From Halisarca cf. caerulea (taxonomy: Eukaryota; Porifera; Demospongiae; Chondrillida; Halisarcidae), in the NCBI GenBank assembly GCA_963170055.1, contig CAUJGJ010000087.1, forward strand, positions 767,501 through 831,500: 64,000 nucleotides of DNA, given 5' to 3'. The position numbers and the translations under genes were made by a program. Under the pieces are notes generated by a model. That model was not told the origin of the DNA. It did not search any database and was given only the letters and a program-made list of their open reading frames with translations. Each line of letters starts with the position of its first letter. Positions within the stretch are counted from its first letter, which is position 1. Below are positions 23,509 to 35,499 of this stretch, one piece after another.

Positions 23509-23667
23509 AGAGGCATAGCAACACTCACACAAGTGAGGGGGGCAGAAGATTTTTGATGGAGAACTATACAACAGTATATTAGACACATGTACTAGGTATT
23601 TGGCTCCTACTAACTAAAGGTGATGGGGTCAGGGCCTCTCTGGCCCCTATATGGTTCTATGCCTATG
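23509..23667. mobile_element. Short TIR element (CAGGGG family)
   Basis: Counterpart of 2300-2452. Carries ACTCACACAAGTGAGGGGGG and ends GGTTCTATGCCTATG. Confidence 0.6.
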
Positions 23668-23988
23668 AATAATAATATCGATTCTGAAATAATAATATAT
23701 GCATAAAAAATTACTACTACCATGCACGTCTCACATGGCCGGCAAGCACCATAATATTTAAACTTCCTGCAAAAAAGTATCCTAGGTAAAACCCTGACCA
23801 TGCCAATCAGTAAGATAATAATAACACTGAGTACAAAGTATTATATGTAATCATTGACAACAAAAGGTAACAAAAATTAAGTGAGCAGTGTAATACACAG
23901 CAAACACACACTGCTGCTTCCTCTTTAAATGTTGACGAAACAAAACGCCATATATTATGCATGCCATTGGAGACACTTTAAAACCAAT

Positions 23989-26316
23989 TTAATTCATCAT
24001 GTCATATGCTGGATTGTCAGTTATTGCAATATCCTCATAAACTCTTTGAGTGTTGTCTCCTTCGTATACACTGACAAGGTCTCTTTCTTGTGATGAGTTC
24101 ATATGACCATAGGCTGGGTTTTCAGTCATTGCAATGTCTTCATTGATCTTGTGTCCTTGAGTACTATCCTGCATGGCTGCAGACTTTGATAGAGAACTGC
24201 TTGGAGATTTGTCACTGCACTTGTAGCAGTGTCTTGTTACTAAGACTGCAACAGTTATACTGATGAGGTTGATCAGCAGCAGGACACCAGAAACACCTGT
24301 CATACCAACAATGAAGTATCCTTTACTAACTGTATCAATGGTTGGACCTGCAATGACCAAATTGACAAGAAAGGAACTACTCATGCCCCTCAAGCTAGAA
24401 TACTTGGCCAAGTGGAAACAATTTATCTCCTTTGCACTGCTATAGCTGCTATAGCTACACTGCACACAATGTTATTGTGACCTTCTGAGCATTGACATGC
24501 AGTTAGTTATCAATTATTATGCTACTTACTATTGTTAGGTATGGTACACAAACTGGCCATTGGTGCTATAGCCTTGACTGCATGACCTCAAAGCACATTC
24601 CTAATACTACCCAGGTGCCACTTCTGATGTACGTATGACACGTTCGGGAGATAAATTGATTTTAAAATTAAATGTGCTATTTAAAACATACCTCCCCTGT
24701 CACAGTATTCCGTTCGCCGCATTAAAGTGTTGAACTGGAGAATGTTGTACTGTCCATTGTTGAAAGGTAAAACAGTGCTAGCAGTGCAGGTGGTACAGTC
24801 TGGTACAGAGGTGGAGCTGGTGGACCCAACAGAAGTGGTCAAGTAGTAGGTGGAATTGGTACCACAGGTGACAGTGGTCTGACAGGAGGACACACTGAGA
24901 GGGCCAACACAGGTATCCATACAACCAAAGGTAATATTTGCACCTGTTGTCATGGACACAGCAGCTTTAACAGCTACACAGAGGGAGTAGTGGGAGCAGA
25001 CACATTCATTGTAAAAATACAGAACTACTCCATATTTGGTGATAGTAATGGTTGCATACTTTTATCTCTGGTCACCATCCTGCCTCCTGAGAGTCCATTA
25101 AACGGCTGTACAGTCACTGTATACGTGTTACCATGGGTGAGACCATCAAAGTAAGCCAAATAGATTCCTTCTCCCGTGATAGGTACTCTCTTTGTCTGGG
25201 ATCGTCCGCTGAAAGAGAAAACAATTGTACTTGCCAAAGCGTTCATATTATCGGCTAAGTACTAATGAGAAAGGAGATGTTACGAGTAAAAATAAAATAG
25301 ATACTGTGAGAATTTCACGCTATGTGGTATAACTATATGCATGTGAACTGGTGTACACAAACTATTAAATAATACATACTAACGAATCATTGGAATAAAC
25401 TTTCAATGCAAACTCTTTTTGACGCACAAGAATTAATTGCTTTGTATACAATGACAAAATTAATGTTTTACGCATTCACATTTGTACCTGCACAAACACT
25501 GTGACTGCTGGATTTGCTCCTCCATTGGAACACACAGACACAAAGTCATCCTCCCACAGGGGTCCAGTTGTGTACACCACTCCACAGTTGCTACTGCACC
25601 CAACCACATTACAAGCTGCAATACTGATGTTGTACTCTGTCAGTGGCTGGAGTCCAGTGAATGTGAAGGATGTATCTGTTGTACATGTGTTCTCTGTTCC
25701 ATTGACACCATCAATAGCAGGATCAGTGGTGATTTGGTACTGTATTGTAGACAACAGTCCAGTAGGTACCCAGGAGAGGGATATGGTAGAGTCTGTGGTC
25801 CCATTCAGTGTAACATTTGGACATGGAGGTAGGCCTAGTGTGGACAAAACCAGCAAATCACTCATATTTAAGTGGTACGTTTAGCCAAACGAACACATTG
25901 GTCATGTTGAAGTTATGTACAAGTTTAATCTAATGGTTCTGCACTCAACAGTACTTCCATGGGAGATAAATGCAAATTAAAAACAACAACTATACATACA
26001 TACATACACATGCAGCAGTGCTTACCTTCAACATATATCGTTGCTACATCAATTATATTACCATCAGCACCATCTTTGCATGTTACAGTAGTATTAGAGT
26101 CTCCCAACATGGCATTGAGGATGTTTATATTTGATGGATTAACTAGATTGGAAGTAACTTCAGTTTCGATTCTTGGTTGAGCATTGGCCAAAGTAAGGGC
26201 TCCACTGGCTGTTGTTTGACCTATCAGCTCAACCACCCAGTCTAAGGCTTGAACACTTGGAGTGGCATTGCATACAAATGTCATATTCTGTCCCGTGGTG
26301 GGATCAACTGTCTTGC
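23989..26316 (-). CDS. Paralogous Ig/FN3 receptor, 5'-truncated (gene B)
   Basis: Five exons parallel gene A: 26316-26026 (Ig part), 25834-25488, 25195-25060, 24973-24692 and 24347-23989. All reading frames are open, and exons 2-5 match the corresponding gene A exons in length and phase. The product keeps Ig cysteines (MTFVCNAT, TTVTCKDG), both FN3 parts, the Cys/Thr-rich stalk, the membrane segment (GYFIVGMTGVSGVLLLINL) and the tail motifs NPAY (twice) and YEDI. No signal-peptide exon is found upstream. Homology to gene A ends near 26333 and LINE fragments follow. An acceptor CCCCAG|GC in the correct phase could still be spliced to a distant first exon. It may be a functional paralogue with a new 5' end, or a recent pseudogene that has not yet decayed. 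Confidence 0.72.
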
Positions 26317-26377
26317 CTGGGGTCCTTCTATGGATATTATCCAAATGCATTAAAACCTTTCTTCATTGGTGTGAAGA

Positions 26378-26880
26378 ATGAGTATGAGGAATCTGCCTAG
26401 GCTATCTTCATGGGGTTGGGTGTCACCATTACAACCCAGGGTTAAGCACTTGGGTGCACACTTGGCTCTACTGAATTTGTGGAGGAACTATATAGTGTCC
26501 AGCAAAGTAGAAGAGTGGATGGGTGAGCTGTATAAGCTTGCCACTGTTGTTTTAAGCAAACCTCAAGCTGCCTACACAGCTTTTGTACATGGAGCAAAAA
26601 CCAAATGGAACTACGTTAAAGTTTGTAGAACAATCCCAAACTGCAGCCATTTACTATAGCCTCTAGAAGATACCATTCACCAAAATTTTACCCCTGCTGA
26701 AACAGGAAGACCACCCTGTTCTGAGCTAGAGAGGAATCTTCTTGCTGTACTTGTTAAACTGAACTACAAAGCCTCTAGGGAAATCACTGTCCCTTTGTTT
26801 CAGTCCATCAAAAATCAAGAAGTTTCCTTCATGATCCCTCTGCCCCTCATCCATGCACTGATGATCAAATAGTAAGAAAA
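26378..26880 (+). pseudogene. LINE reverse-transcriptase C-terminal fragment
   Basis: The plus-strand frame reads VEEWMGELYKLATVVLSKPQ, AAYTAFVHGAKTKWNYVK, RTIPN. After a stop or frameshift it reads PLEDTIHQNFTPAETGRPPC and SELERNLLAVL. This is the familiar order of the post-catalytic RT region in invertebrate LINE-like elements. It is fragmentary and directly abuts the truncated 5' side of gene B. Confidence 0.8.
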
Positions 26881-27074
26881 AAAGACACAAACAGAAAGAC
26901 ATAAATTAATGTGGAGCAAATATATGCAACCAACCACAACCACTCACACGAAGATTGACGGATTGCGCTTGCGACTTCTTTAACCCGTGGGGCCTCGACG
27001 TGGTGGATTATATGCAATATTAGAAGCAATAATGAATATTGTCTTTAAATGAAATGGGGTGTTGAAATTTAGAA

Positions 27075-27590
27075 AATTAATTTCAACACCCCTGTGAAAT
27101 AGCATTCCCTGCTTGGATGGCTACTGTGAGTCTTTGTATCAGGAAAGCAAAGGACTGAGGCTCTCCTGTGGCCATCTTCACACGGTGGCCAATGTCCTTT
27201 AAGAAGGCCATGGAATCTACTCCAATCGAGCCCGATGTTTCCAGGGCAACGGGTTGGAAAGAATAGCCGTGGCTGAGGTGCACATACTTCTCCTCTTTTC
27301 TTCCTCAGCATAGGCAGCAGCTGCACCAGCCTCCGTAGCATATCTCCACCTATGGGATCTATGCAGGTGACATCCCACACTAGAAACCTCCCCTCTAACC
27401 ATGGAGTCATGGTGATGCAATCAGGGCGATTACCGTCAGCATGATGAAGTCTCATTGGTTCCAAGCAAGAAGGTACCCTAGCAGCTGCCAAAGAGTGCGA
27501 AATGATGCTGTTCAGTGCATTGTGATGGAACATGCGACCATGGCTGGCTTTGTAGGACAATCCATGGTGGCCAAACAAATCTACCTCCTT
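27075..27590 (-). pseudogene. LINE-like element C-terminal fragment, opposite orientation
   Basis: The minus strand reads FHHNALNSIISHSLAAARVP, EPMRLHHADGNRPDCITMTP, WLEGRFLVWDVTCIDP, then in shifted frames EAGAAAAYAEEEKRR and HGYSFQPVALETSGSIGVDS, FLIQRLTVAIQAGNA. The RPD...W..G..LVWDVT core is a widespread retroelement C-terminal (nuclease-like) motif. Two frameshifts make it non-functional. It points towards the plus-strand RT fragment, so the two come from different insertions or a rearranged one. Confidence 0.82.
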
Positions 27591-27739
27591 ACCACACAGC
27601 TCATAATTGTGAGGTTGTTGTGAGGTTGGATATAATTATTATCATTAACATAATATAACAACTTGACTAAGACTTATTTTTTCGTATAACACTGAATCCT
27701 GTTCTATAATAAATTGTTTTGTTTTTAGACTATAATATA

Positions 27740-27908
27740 TGGGGGACACCTGTTCCCAAAGAGTACAATCTCTTCTAGGACCATATGTCCTAGGCTGGCA
27801 CACGGTCCTAGTACATTGTGTCCGGGGAACATCTTATCCTAGGAACGGGTGTCCATGCAGGGGGACAAGTATTAGGGGGACACGTGACCCTGTGACAACG
27901 TCAGTAGT
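27740..27908. other. 169-bp G-rich insert-like segment flanked by 10-bp direct repeats
   Basis: CTATAATATA at 27730-27739 recurs at 27909-27918. The enclosed sequence has three GGGGGACA motifs and several CCTAGG/TCCTAG palindromes. It lies just upstream of the DIPK1-like gene. A target-site duplication is possible but no inverted ends are evident. Confidence 0.35.
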
Positions 27909-28043
27909 CTATAATATAAAATGGAGGCGAGGTTAGCGGCCTGGACCAGTCCAGACCCTGACCAGCAACGATCGAAGCCTCATATAAGAAAGGTGAGGTG
28001 AATTTCAATCAGGAAGCTGAAAGCGCAGGCCGATGCGGAAAGG

Positions 28044-31000
28044 ATGGGTCTGTGTACGAAGCAAAAATGCTACAAGTGTATCAGATCATGTTGTTTCTTG
28101 GTCTGTGGGTCCTTCTTGATACTGCTGGCGATAACAGTGGCAAGTGATTCGGGAAAAAGAACTATAAGACTATTCCGCGAAGGAATTGATTGCAGTGATG
28201 CTGAAAGTTTGGCTTACCTGAGAGAAGTGGTACGTGCAGTTTGGTACAAGTTGTACTTATACTTTTATTGCATTGTCCTGCTTTAATATTAGGGAATATG
28301 TCACTGCCTATTATTCACTATGGCTTTTCATATTAATATATTTAGCTTACTTCCCAGTTGTTTATTTAGACACTTATACTTCAATGGGACAGTGCCTTTT
28401 CTAAAGAAATCACATCGAGGATAATAAGGGGTATTATGGGACAGTGGATATTATGAGACACATTCACCGAACCTGATAGTATGCAGTAGTTGTAGGTTCG
28501 GTGAATGTCTCTCATAATATCTGCCGTCCCATAACCCCCCGATTAGTCTAAGTGAAAACTTTCTAATCCGGCTAATTCTCAATGGAACTTCAAAAATTGT
28601 TGAATTATGAGGTTGTCAGACTACAGAGTAACTATTAGCATACTTTAGTATTATGGTGATTGTATCCTATAAGATGATCAGATTGGTACATGTCAGATTA
28701 TATAGAGGTTACATTACATTTGGCTGGAGTGTGGCTTGAGCATCTGTGGTCGGAGTATCAGAGATGACAGGCAGTGGAGCACCTCTGATTCAGACCCGTG
28801 AATTGCAGACACCTCTCTAACATGGACACATGCCACCTAAACCCACTAATTGACTACACTTTTCCAAACTCCATCTTCAACCCCCGAAATGAGGACTACA
28901 AAATATAATATTTCATCTCAAATCTAACTAAAGACATCTGTTGAGAAGTAGTTCCTACACACTTCCTGTAGTACTGTGAAACTTCTACACTGAACCATTT
29001 GTAATCTAGAACCTTCTCTATGATTGATGTATTTTCAAGTTCTGGTCATTATACAATAGACCTGTCATGCGGTATTTGGCCCCCTGCCATATTGGTTCCG
29101 CCGGGCCTAAAATGGCAGATAACGTGGGTGCCAAAAATGGTTCCACCCTGCTGAAAATGGCCCCCCTTGGAATTAGCAGAAAATGCATGAGCAATTGCCA
29201 TGAACAAAATGATCGAAACAGGAAGAAATTGAACAAACTCGAAAGCTATTTGGAGTGATAATGTCTGAAGCTAAGGACGAAGATCGAACTGAAGAAGTCA
29301 AAGTGATTCAGTACGTAGGTGCTTGCTCTCGAGGCACTGCTTGCCGCTATCCAGCAGAGGGAAGCTCCAAGAACTCACTAGAGAGCATAAAAGATCTTCA
29401 TCGACGATGGTTGATTATGTATCAAAAGTAGAGCAATTCGTCAATCCAGTGTACAACAATTGGATTCTTGCTGTGTGCTAGTCTGACATAGCCAGACTCG
29501 TCCAGAAAATGGCAGCACATACATACGTAGCAAGAATCTGTGCTTGTTTAACTTCTACACTGAAAGATTGAACAATCCTCATGTCCATACAGGAAGATGA
29601 AACTGATGGCATTTACCATGTGTAAAGTGTACTGCATGGATTCATATTACCTACATTACCACAATTTACTGCTTTGGAGAATATTTACCGTATAGCTAGA
29701 AATGTTAGCGGACAAAAAATTTTTGTGGATGGTCTTCCAATCGCAAAAATTATAATTTGCGAAATTTGCCGGTACATTTCGCTTTTATTATTCTACACCC
29801 AGCTCTCAGACCCTTTCCGCCAATGCCATTTTTCGTTGCATGAGACTCTCACACTTGTTCGGTGGTTTGCTGCTTTGCCACAGTGTTGTTCATTCAGTTC
29901 ATTCGCTTCAAGCCTATTGTTCAGTTCCGTATTCGTTCGATTCATTTCCTGCTAAACCTCTTGCAAGCTGTTCGTACGTTGAGTTGTATGTCGACTCTTT
30001 TCAAGTATTTCAAACTATAGAGTGGCCCTGCCGTGGAGGACTCGAAAGTACATTACATGACACAAGTTTCTTATGCTAATCTGACTGTGGCCGTGTTCGT
30101 CCTTCAGTAACACAAAAATGCCCACTCTTGGCTGCCAACAATGAGGTAAACAGCAATGGCAGGAACAAGGCGTCAATGGACTCACTTCCCCCGTCCCCTG
30201 TCTTTCATAGTTGTGTTGTATCAGAAATACTAATTTACTATCTATGGCTGTACAGTTGTGAGCCGAGGAAACAGCAGTCAGGAGAGTGAACATGGTGTCG
30301 ATCAGTAACAGGCCTAGGGCTGCCGCCGAGGCAAGTAAAAAAAAGGCATGCACGTACAAACAAATTTTAATCAGTTCTAAGCTTTTACTGCTGCAGTATT
30401 CCTGTGCTAAATCCCTGCCCCATGCACTGTTTCACACATTATGTACACACAACCACACAAAGCCCACAGTGGGCAGCAGCCACCATGCAGTGAAGGCCTA
30501 TCGTGAAGCAATGGGCTGTTTATCAATCGTCTTTATGCCTCTACCAGTGTCTCAGGCTCGCCCCTATGATGATAATCATCTGCCTAGTATCATATGTAAT
30601 CATGTTTCCTTTTTGCCAATTCTCAATCACACATCTTTGCGCTTTCAGTGCTATATGCATGCTTAGAAGTTGTCATTTATTATATCGATGGTTCAGGAAT
30701 TATATAATAATCATCCTTGTAAGAGTTAGTGTGTGCGTGTACGTTACATGATGTGATCATTTGTATGTCATTTCCTGTAGTGCTCCAATTATTCAAAAGG
30801 GTTGGTCCCAGGTTCATTCTGCAAAAGCATGTGTTCTGAAATGGTTCAATACAGCAAGTGTTTGGGACATGGAGTGTCACCGCATGTTCTTCTAGTGAAG
30901 TACAAAGGCAAGGACGTAGTACTGAAAACCAAAGAAACATACAAAAATTATTTTGTTAGACATAGAATGCCTGAGGTAGAATACCTACAGGATAAGCATG

Positions 31001-32049
31001 GGCCTCTCCTTAGATTTGACCAATTTGCTACCATGATCAATAGCACCATCAAAGAGGTTATCTTTGGATGGGGAGAAGTACAATGTCATGCAAGCAAGGA
31101 TGTCATTGATGAATTCTTACTGGAATGTGATGCAAACTCTGATGCTCTGATATCTTACCATGAAGCTGCTTCCTGCATGAGGATATTGGCTTCAAAAGAA
31201 TATGTTTCTTATGTATTACTGAGAGGCATTCCAGGGGTTCCTGAAGTATATGGAACTTGTGGGAACATTTTTGCTGTACAAAGTACTCCAGCAGATGACT
31301 TACGGGACCATGTTGCCTTGGATCCCAGAACATGGAAGAAACGGGCTATGATTGCCATCTCTATGCTTGACATGGTGGAAACATTTGAGCACACACCTTA
31401 TGGCACTGTCTACCTCTGTGACGTGCAGGAGGGCAATTTTGGAGTTGACAGTTCCCACAAAGTCTATGCTATTGACATGGATATTTCCTACTTTGAGGAA
31501 CAATTTTTATCAAGGTTAGAAGGCCAAAAGAATACAAAGTGTACTTCTGATCATGCCTGTGACTTTAGTGATTGTTGGTCCAAATGCAATCTTTCAACAA
31601 ACTTGTGCAAACCCCAACTCCAATCAAGTAACCTCCAAGTAAGTAGCAATGTGTTATTTTGCTGATTTGTCCACACATACAGCACTAATGCGTGTCACGT
31701 GAGCATTGTTAGAATATTGTTTGAATTTAAAATCATTACGGTGGCATTAGTTCTGTATGTAGAACCAAGATACAATATTGTGTGTTCTGAGGAAAACTAT
31801 ACCACGTTTCATTTTCCTCTGATTTTTCAGGTCATATGCAATAGAATTTTCCAATCATACAGTATTGTGGATCCAGGACTCTTGTTCAACCCTCCAGAGA
31901 GAATAGCAGACCATTTGGCTGAGCTGTTGGAGACATGTGGGCATCCTCGGCACCTCATTCGCTACTTCAATGATACACTAGTGCGTTCTCCACCCAATGT
32001 CTTGAACAGCCTGAGACGCTTACTGCGTGAATCGATTGAAGACACTTGA
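28044..32049 (+). CDS. DIPK1/FAM69-like divergent protein kinase
   Basis: Three exons, all phase 0: 28044-28229, 30781-31638 and 31831-32049 (420 aa; vertebrate DIPK1 proteins are about 430). A short Cys-rich cytosolic N-terminus precedes one membrane anchor (FLVCGSFLILLAITVA), giving a type II topology expected for ER/Golgi. The luminal part has the family opening CSNYSKG...FCKSMC. It also has a β3-like lysine (VVLK, K111), an EF-hand-like loop at 179-190 (DANSDALISYHE) and the catalytic-loop-like LCDVQEGNFG (D276, N281). The metal-site-like AIDMD follows (D294/D296). These match the FAM69/DIPK1 family, which are predicted secretory-pathway kinases. Intron 1 (2.55 kb) contains repeats, including a hairpin at 28428. 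A further small exon in that intron cannot be ruled out, but phase and alignment do not need one. Confidence 0.92.
28428..28540. mobile_element. Hairpin MITE in DIPK1-like intron 1
   Basis: Arms of about 45 bp (GGGGTATTATGGGACAGTGG ... TTCACCGAACCT, and the complement AGGTTCGGTGAATGT...GTCCCATAACCCC) surround a ~20-bp loop. There are only a few mismatches. No coding potential is seen. Confidence 0.65.
29000..30780 (+). other. Remainder of DIPK1-like intron 1
   Basis: No convincing exon. Sequence near 29690-29790 (TTTGCGAAATTTGCCGGTA) resembles the interior of the TA-flanked MITE at 35034-35249. Small ORFs at 29067 (MRYLAPCHIGS) and 29261 (MSEAKDEDRTEEVKV) are not recognised. Confidence 0.45.
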
Positions 32050-32745
32050 CTGTGTTTCACTCAAATGAAAGTCTATTTTCATATTATATGATTTAAATTT
32101 CATATTTGTCTATTTATTGTCTATGGATGATGTAGCTTTTACTCAGCAATGTTTTTTATTTCTATTTTCTCCAATTTATATTATATTAAACTTGCAGTAA
32201 TATTATTCATGCTTTGCAATTGTAATGCAGCACATGCAGCTGCTGCAAAATTTGAAAGCATGTTTGTACATGCATACATATATTCAATCATCTTGTGCAT
32301 ATATATGCATATATAATATATTGAAATGCATGACGTATACGTATGTGCACATGGTGACATATTCCTTGGTACCGTAGCTTAAGCTTAATGATTCGTATTT
32401 TTATGGCAATTATAAGCTGTAATGACCTCTACAGTACAGATTTGCTACTTGTAGGGCATATAGGTGATATTGTTCCAGTGATTTTTATTGGATACACTGG
32501 ACCCAAGGGGTGGTTTTGAAGCTCAAGTGTTTCTTATGTTTATAAAATAAAACGGAATGTAAGGATAACTGCTAATTTCACTAGAAAAACACTGATTCAG
32601 AAACAAGATAGAGATGTTTGCTGTACAGGGCCGCTCTAGCTGTTCACAGTATGTGTTCCTTGTTCCTCAGCTAACCAAGATGTTCATTTTCTCACACTAG
32701 TGATACTAATTTTCACAGAGTGTCTGTAATTTAAGGAGTATCCTA

Positions 32746-33264
32746 CACAGTCAAACCTCGTTAGTGAGTACACCTGGGGACCCTTCAAATTGCTACTCAC
32801 TATCAGTAGTACTTGCTAACCATATAGATTAGTATTATGGGTTATAAGCTGGGGTATCATATCCTTGTACTTCCTAACCAGGTAGTACTCATCAGGGTTT
32901 TAGCTAAAGCAGGGTAGCAGGGTGGTACCACCCTGCTTTCATTTTCCCCACCCTGCTTTCATTTTCCCCACCCTGCTTTCATTCTCCCCACCCTGCATTC
33001 TCTCCACCCTGCTTTTATTCTCTCCACCCTGCTTTAATTCTTGTGTGAGATCATGGGGATTATGAGTATAGGGGCAGAAATCCATCACTTTTGTGCATGG
33101 ATTAGTTAATTTTGCTTTACATTGACTTAGATGAAAAAAATTGTGACAAGAATTCACTGTACTGCAATTACTGACTTATGCTATACCCCCCACCCCCCTG
33201 CTATAGAAAAATTCTGGCTAGAACACTGCTCATTAACAGTGTTCTTACTAACGAGGTTCTACTG
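32746..33264. mobile_element. ~520-bp TIR element with pogo/Tc1-like ends
   Basis: The left end is CAGTCAAACCTCGTTAGTGA and the right end CTAACGAGGTTCTACTG, followed by TA. The CAGT.(A)ACCTC terminus and TA target are typical of pogo/Tigger-type non-autonomous elements. The inverted duplicate near 55995-56015 lacks the insert. The interior includes a minisatellite. Confidence 0.65.
32925..33045. repeat. ~20-bp minisatellite
   Basis: About six copies of CCACCCTGCTTTCATTTTCC with drift (ATTCTC, ATTCTT endings), inside the pogo-like insertion. Confidence 0.85.
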
Positions 33265-33737
33265 TACTTTGCAATTTGTACTGCACATTGTAGATGTCCT
33301 AAACAGCAATAGCATTGTTCTGCTGCTAGATAATTCAGTGGAACATTGTATCCATTGCCATCATTGTGAAATGTGTCTTATAACTGTCTTCCTTACAGCG
33401 TGGTCCCTTTCTTCAGTGAAGTTGTTACCATACTCGCAGTAATACGTCTGAGACTGTAATAAAGGCTGTTACAGTAGCATGCATACTGCATTATCTCATG
33501 TTCAGTATTTTACGTGTAATGAAACAAATTTTGTACACCCATGTGCATGTACATACTATGAACATGCACTTTTGTATAGAATTTTATACTGCAGGTATCA
33601 TGTTTCATAAAACATTGTTCTTCTTGCATGTTGTTGTGAATTCATGTTGCAGAATGATTGCATGGGATTGCTTCCATAATGTGTATGTGTGTAGTTCTCC
33701 TGATCCAGAGCTATAGAGATTGGTCTACTACAGTATA

Positions 33738-33738
33738 C

Positions 33739-33781
<43 letters not shown>
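33738..33781. repeat. (TA)n microsatellite
   Basis: About 44 bp of TA repeats within the inverted duplication. The other copy has only a short run at the same place (about 55496-55512), so the tract expanded after duplication or shrank in one copy. Confidence 0.95.
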
Positions 33782-33783
<2 letters not shown>

Positions 33784-33944
33784 ACTTGTGCTTTCCCCCA
33801 GACGCTTTGCAACGTATCCCATATGCGGGGTGTATAATCCTTACATGGGATAAAGAGGCTAGCATTGAATAGTGCTTGCATGTTTGACATGCAGGCATGA
33901 TGCATGCACACCCACTGAATCTGCACATGCACACTCATCTATAG

Positions 33945-33998
33945 CTATAGCATAGACACTTTATACTATGTAACAGTATAGAGTGTCTATGGCTATAG
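33945..33998. repeat. Micro-hairpin of the CCATAGA type
   Basis: TAGCATAGACACTTTATACT and AGTATAGAGTGTCTATGGCT are near-perfect complements around ATGTAAC. The inverted duplicate carries the partner hairpin at about 55287-55346. Confidence 0.6.
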
Positions 33999-35033
33999 CT
34001 TGCAATTGTCAATAATATAGCTTTATAGGTCTCAATCTCAGGGTTCTGCCCAGGTAATCTTCTAAGGTGGTATAATCAAGTCAATTCACAGCTAACATAT
34101 GCATGTTTGAAGACCTACTTCTAAGTGTACCTTTCAACTAAATACATCATGATCATGCAATATTATGAGGCTTTTTCAAGGTACTCAGGATAAACATGTG
34201 GCTAATGAAGTGTTTCAATCATGAAAAACAGATTTGGAGAAAGGATTTTATCACTGTGATTTCAAATCCTCTGGTATTGAATTGGCCATGAATTTTGCTG
34301 GTTGGACCCGGTCGACGTACTGCCTGCAACGAGTGTAGGCAAAACCCTGCAATTATTATTATCATAATTATAATATGTCTTTGATCATCAATCATGCATA
34401 CATGCAAGGATCCTTATAACCAAGAGCACCACCAAGAAATCTTCTACCCTCAGTTGCACCATGGTACCCTGGAATGTACTGGCTGCTTCTGTATACATGC
34501 AAGCCTTCTTTGACAATCAACCACGTACGTCTTCATGTACAGAATTAACCATGGTCTGGCCACAAGTTGGTGAGATGATCCCATGCATGCATACAATCCC
34601 TTAAAAGTGAAGAGGCAGATCATCGAGGTATTGTCCGCATACTATACCTTTTGAACTTGCATGAGTCTCTCTAAGCCGGGCCATATGAGAGGGGCTATCC
34701 CAACAGTGTACAGTACATGGCCATTATACAAGCATATCGATCTCATTGTATGGTACCTTGTTAAAAATTATAGTTTCACCTCCATGTATATATTGGGGTA
34801 TCTGATCTGTATGTGTTGATGTGTATCACTGCAGGCTAGAGCTAGGACACAGCTTGCAAATGTGTTATATATAGCTGTTTGCCTGTTAAGGCTGTTAAAA
34901 GTATTGGTGGCGTCAACTATACAACTGCTTCATTAAGGGAGTTCAAAATGTCATTCATACATAAATGGCTGCCTCACAACCTGCATGATTTGTGCCCAGT
35001 GCAGGCTGCAATGGTCCAGCAGAATTTCTAATA

Positions 35034-35249
35034 CCGTATACTGGGAAAGTTTCGCGGAGTAAAACTTTCGCGCATCCCTAGATTTCGCGAAAAAAACTTT
35101 CATGAATTGCTGTATGCAGTATAGAACAGAGCTAGCATGCTATATAGAACAGAGCTAGCATTCGCAAATTAAATTAAAAGTTTCACAAAAGCTGTTGACT
35201 TTGCGAAATTTGCCAAACTTCATCCCATCGAAACTTTCCCGGTATATGG
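35034..35249. mobile_element. 216-bp MITE, TA target duplication, with empty site in the window
   Basis: Terminal inverted repeats CCGTATACTGGGAAAGTTTC and its near-complement (GAAACTTTCCCGGTATATGG), flanked by TA on both sides. The inverted duplicate has an uninterrupted site at 54216-54217 (GAAAGATATTAGAAATT), giving an in-window empty site. The interior has TTCGCG-rich motifs. Confidence 0.85.
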
Positions 35250-35499
35250 TATCTCCTTTCAGTACTGACATAGTTAACTGCTCGGGCAATGATTCTCGTC
35301 AATGTTTCACCGATGCCAATAGGTCTTACCCCCAGACATTCGTTCAGCCCATGCAATTAATTGACATGTGACTAAAGCACTAAGCCACGTTGGGATTCAC
35401 AAATATTGTACACATTCGATCGTTTGGTAACTGAAGCAACAGCATATATATATATACTAATATGTATTAATATTTGGGGTTATAACACTTGCATTGCAT

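Larger units (their letters stand above)
22352..26333. repeat. Segmental duplication, copy 2 (partner 1200-5120)
   Basis: Direct-orientation copy of 1200-5120 carrying receptor gene B. It ends within the Ig-domain exon, next to retroelement remnants at 26378-27590. A breakpoint caused by or associated with LINE sequence is suggested by position only. Confidence 0.9.

Noticed and set aside
29067..29258. ORF MRYLAPCHIGSAGPKMADNV in DIPK1-like intron 1
   Set aside because: The DIPK1 exons join in phase without it, and no match to any family is recognised.
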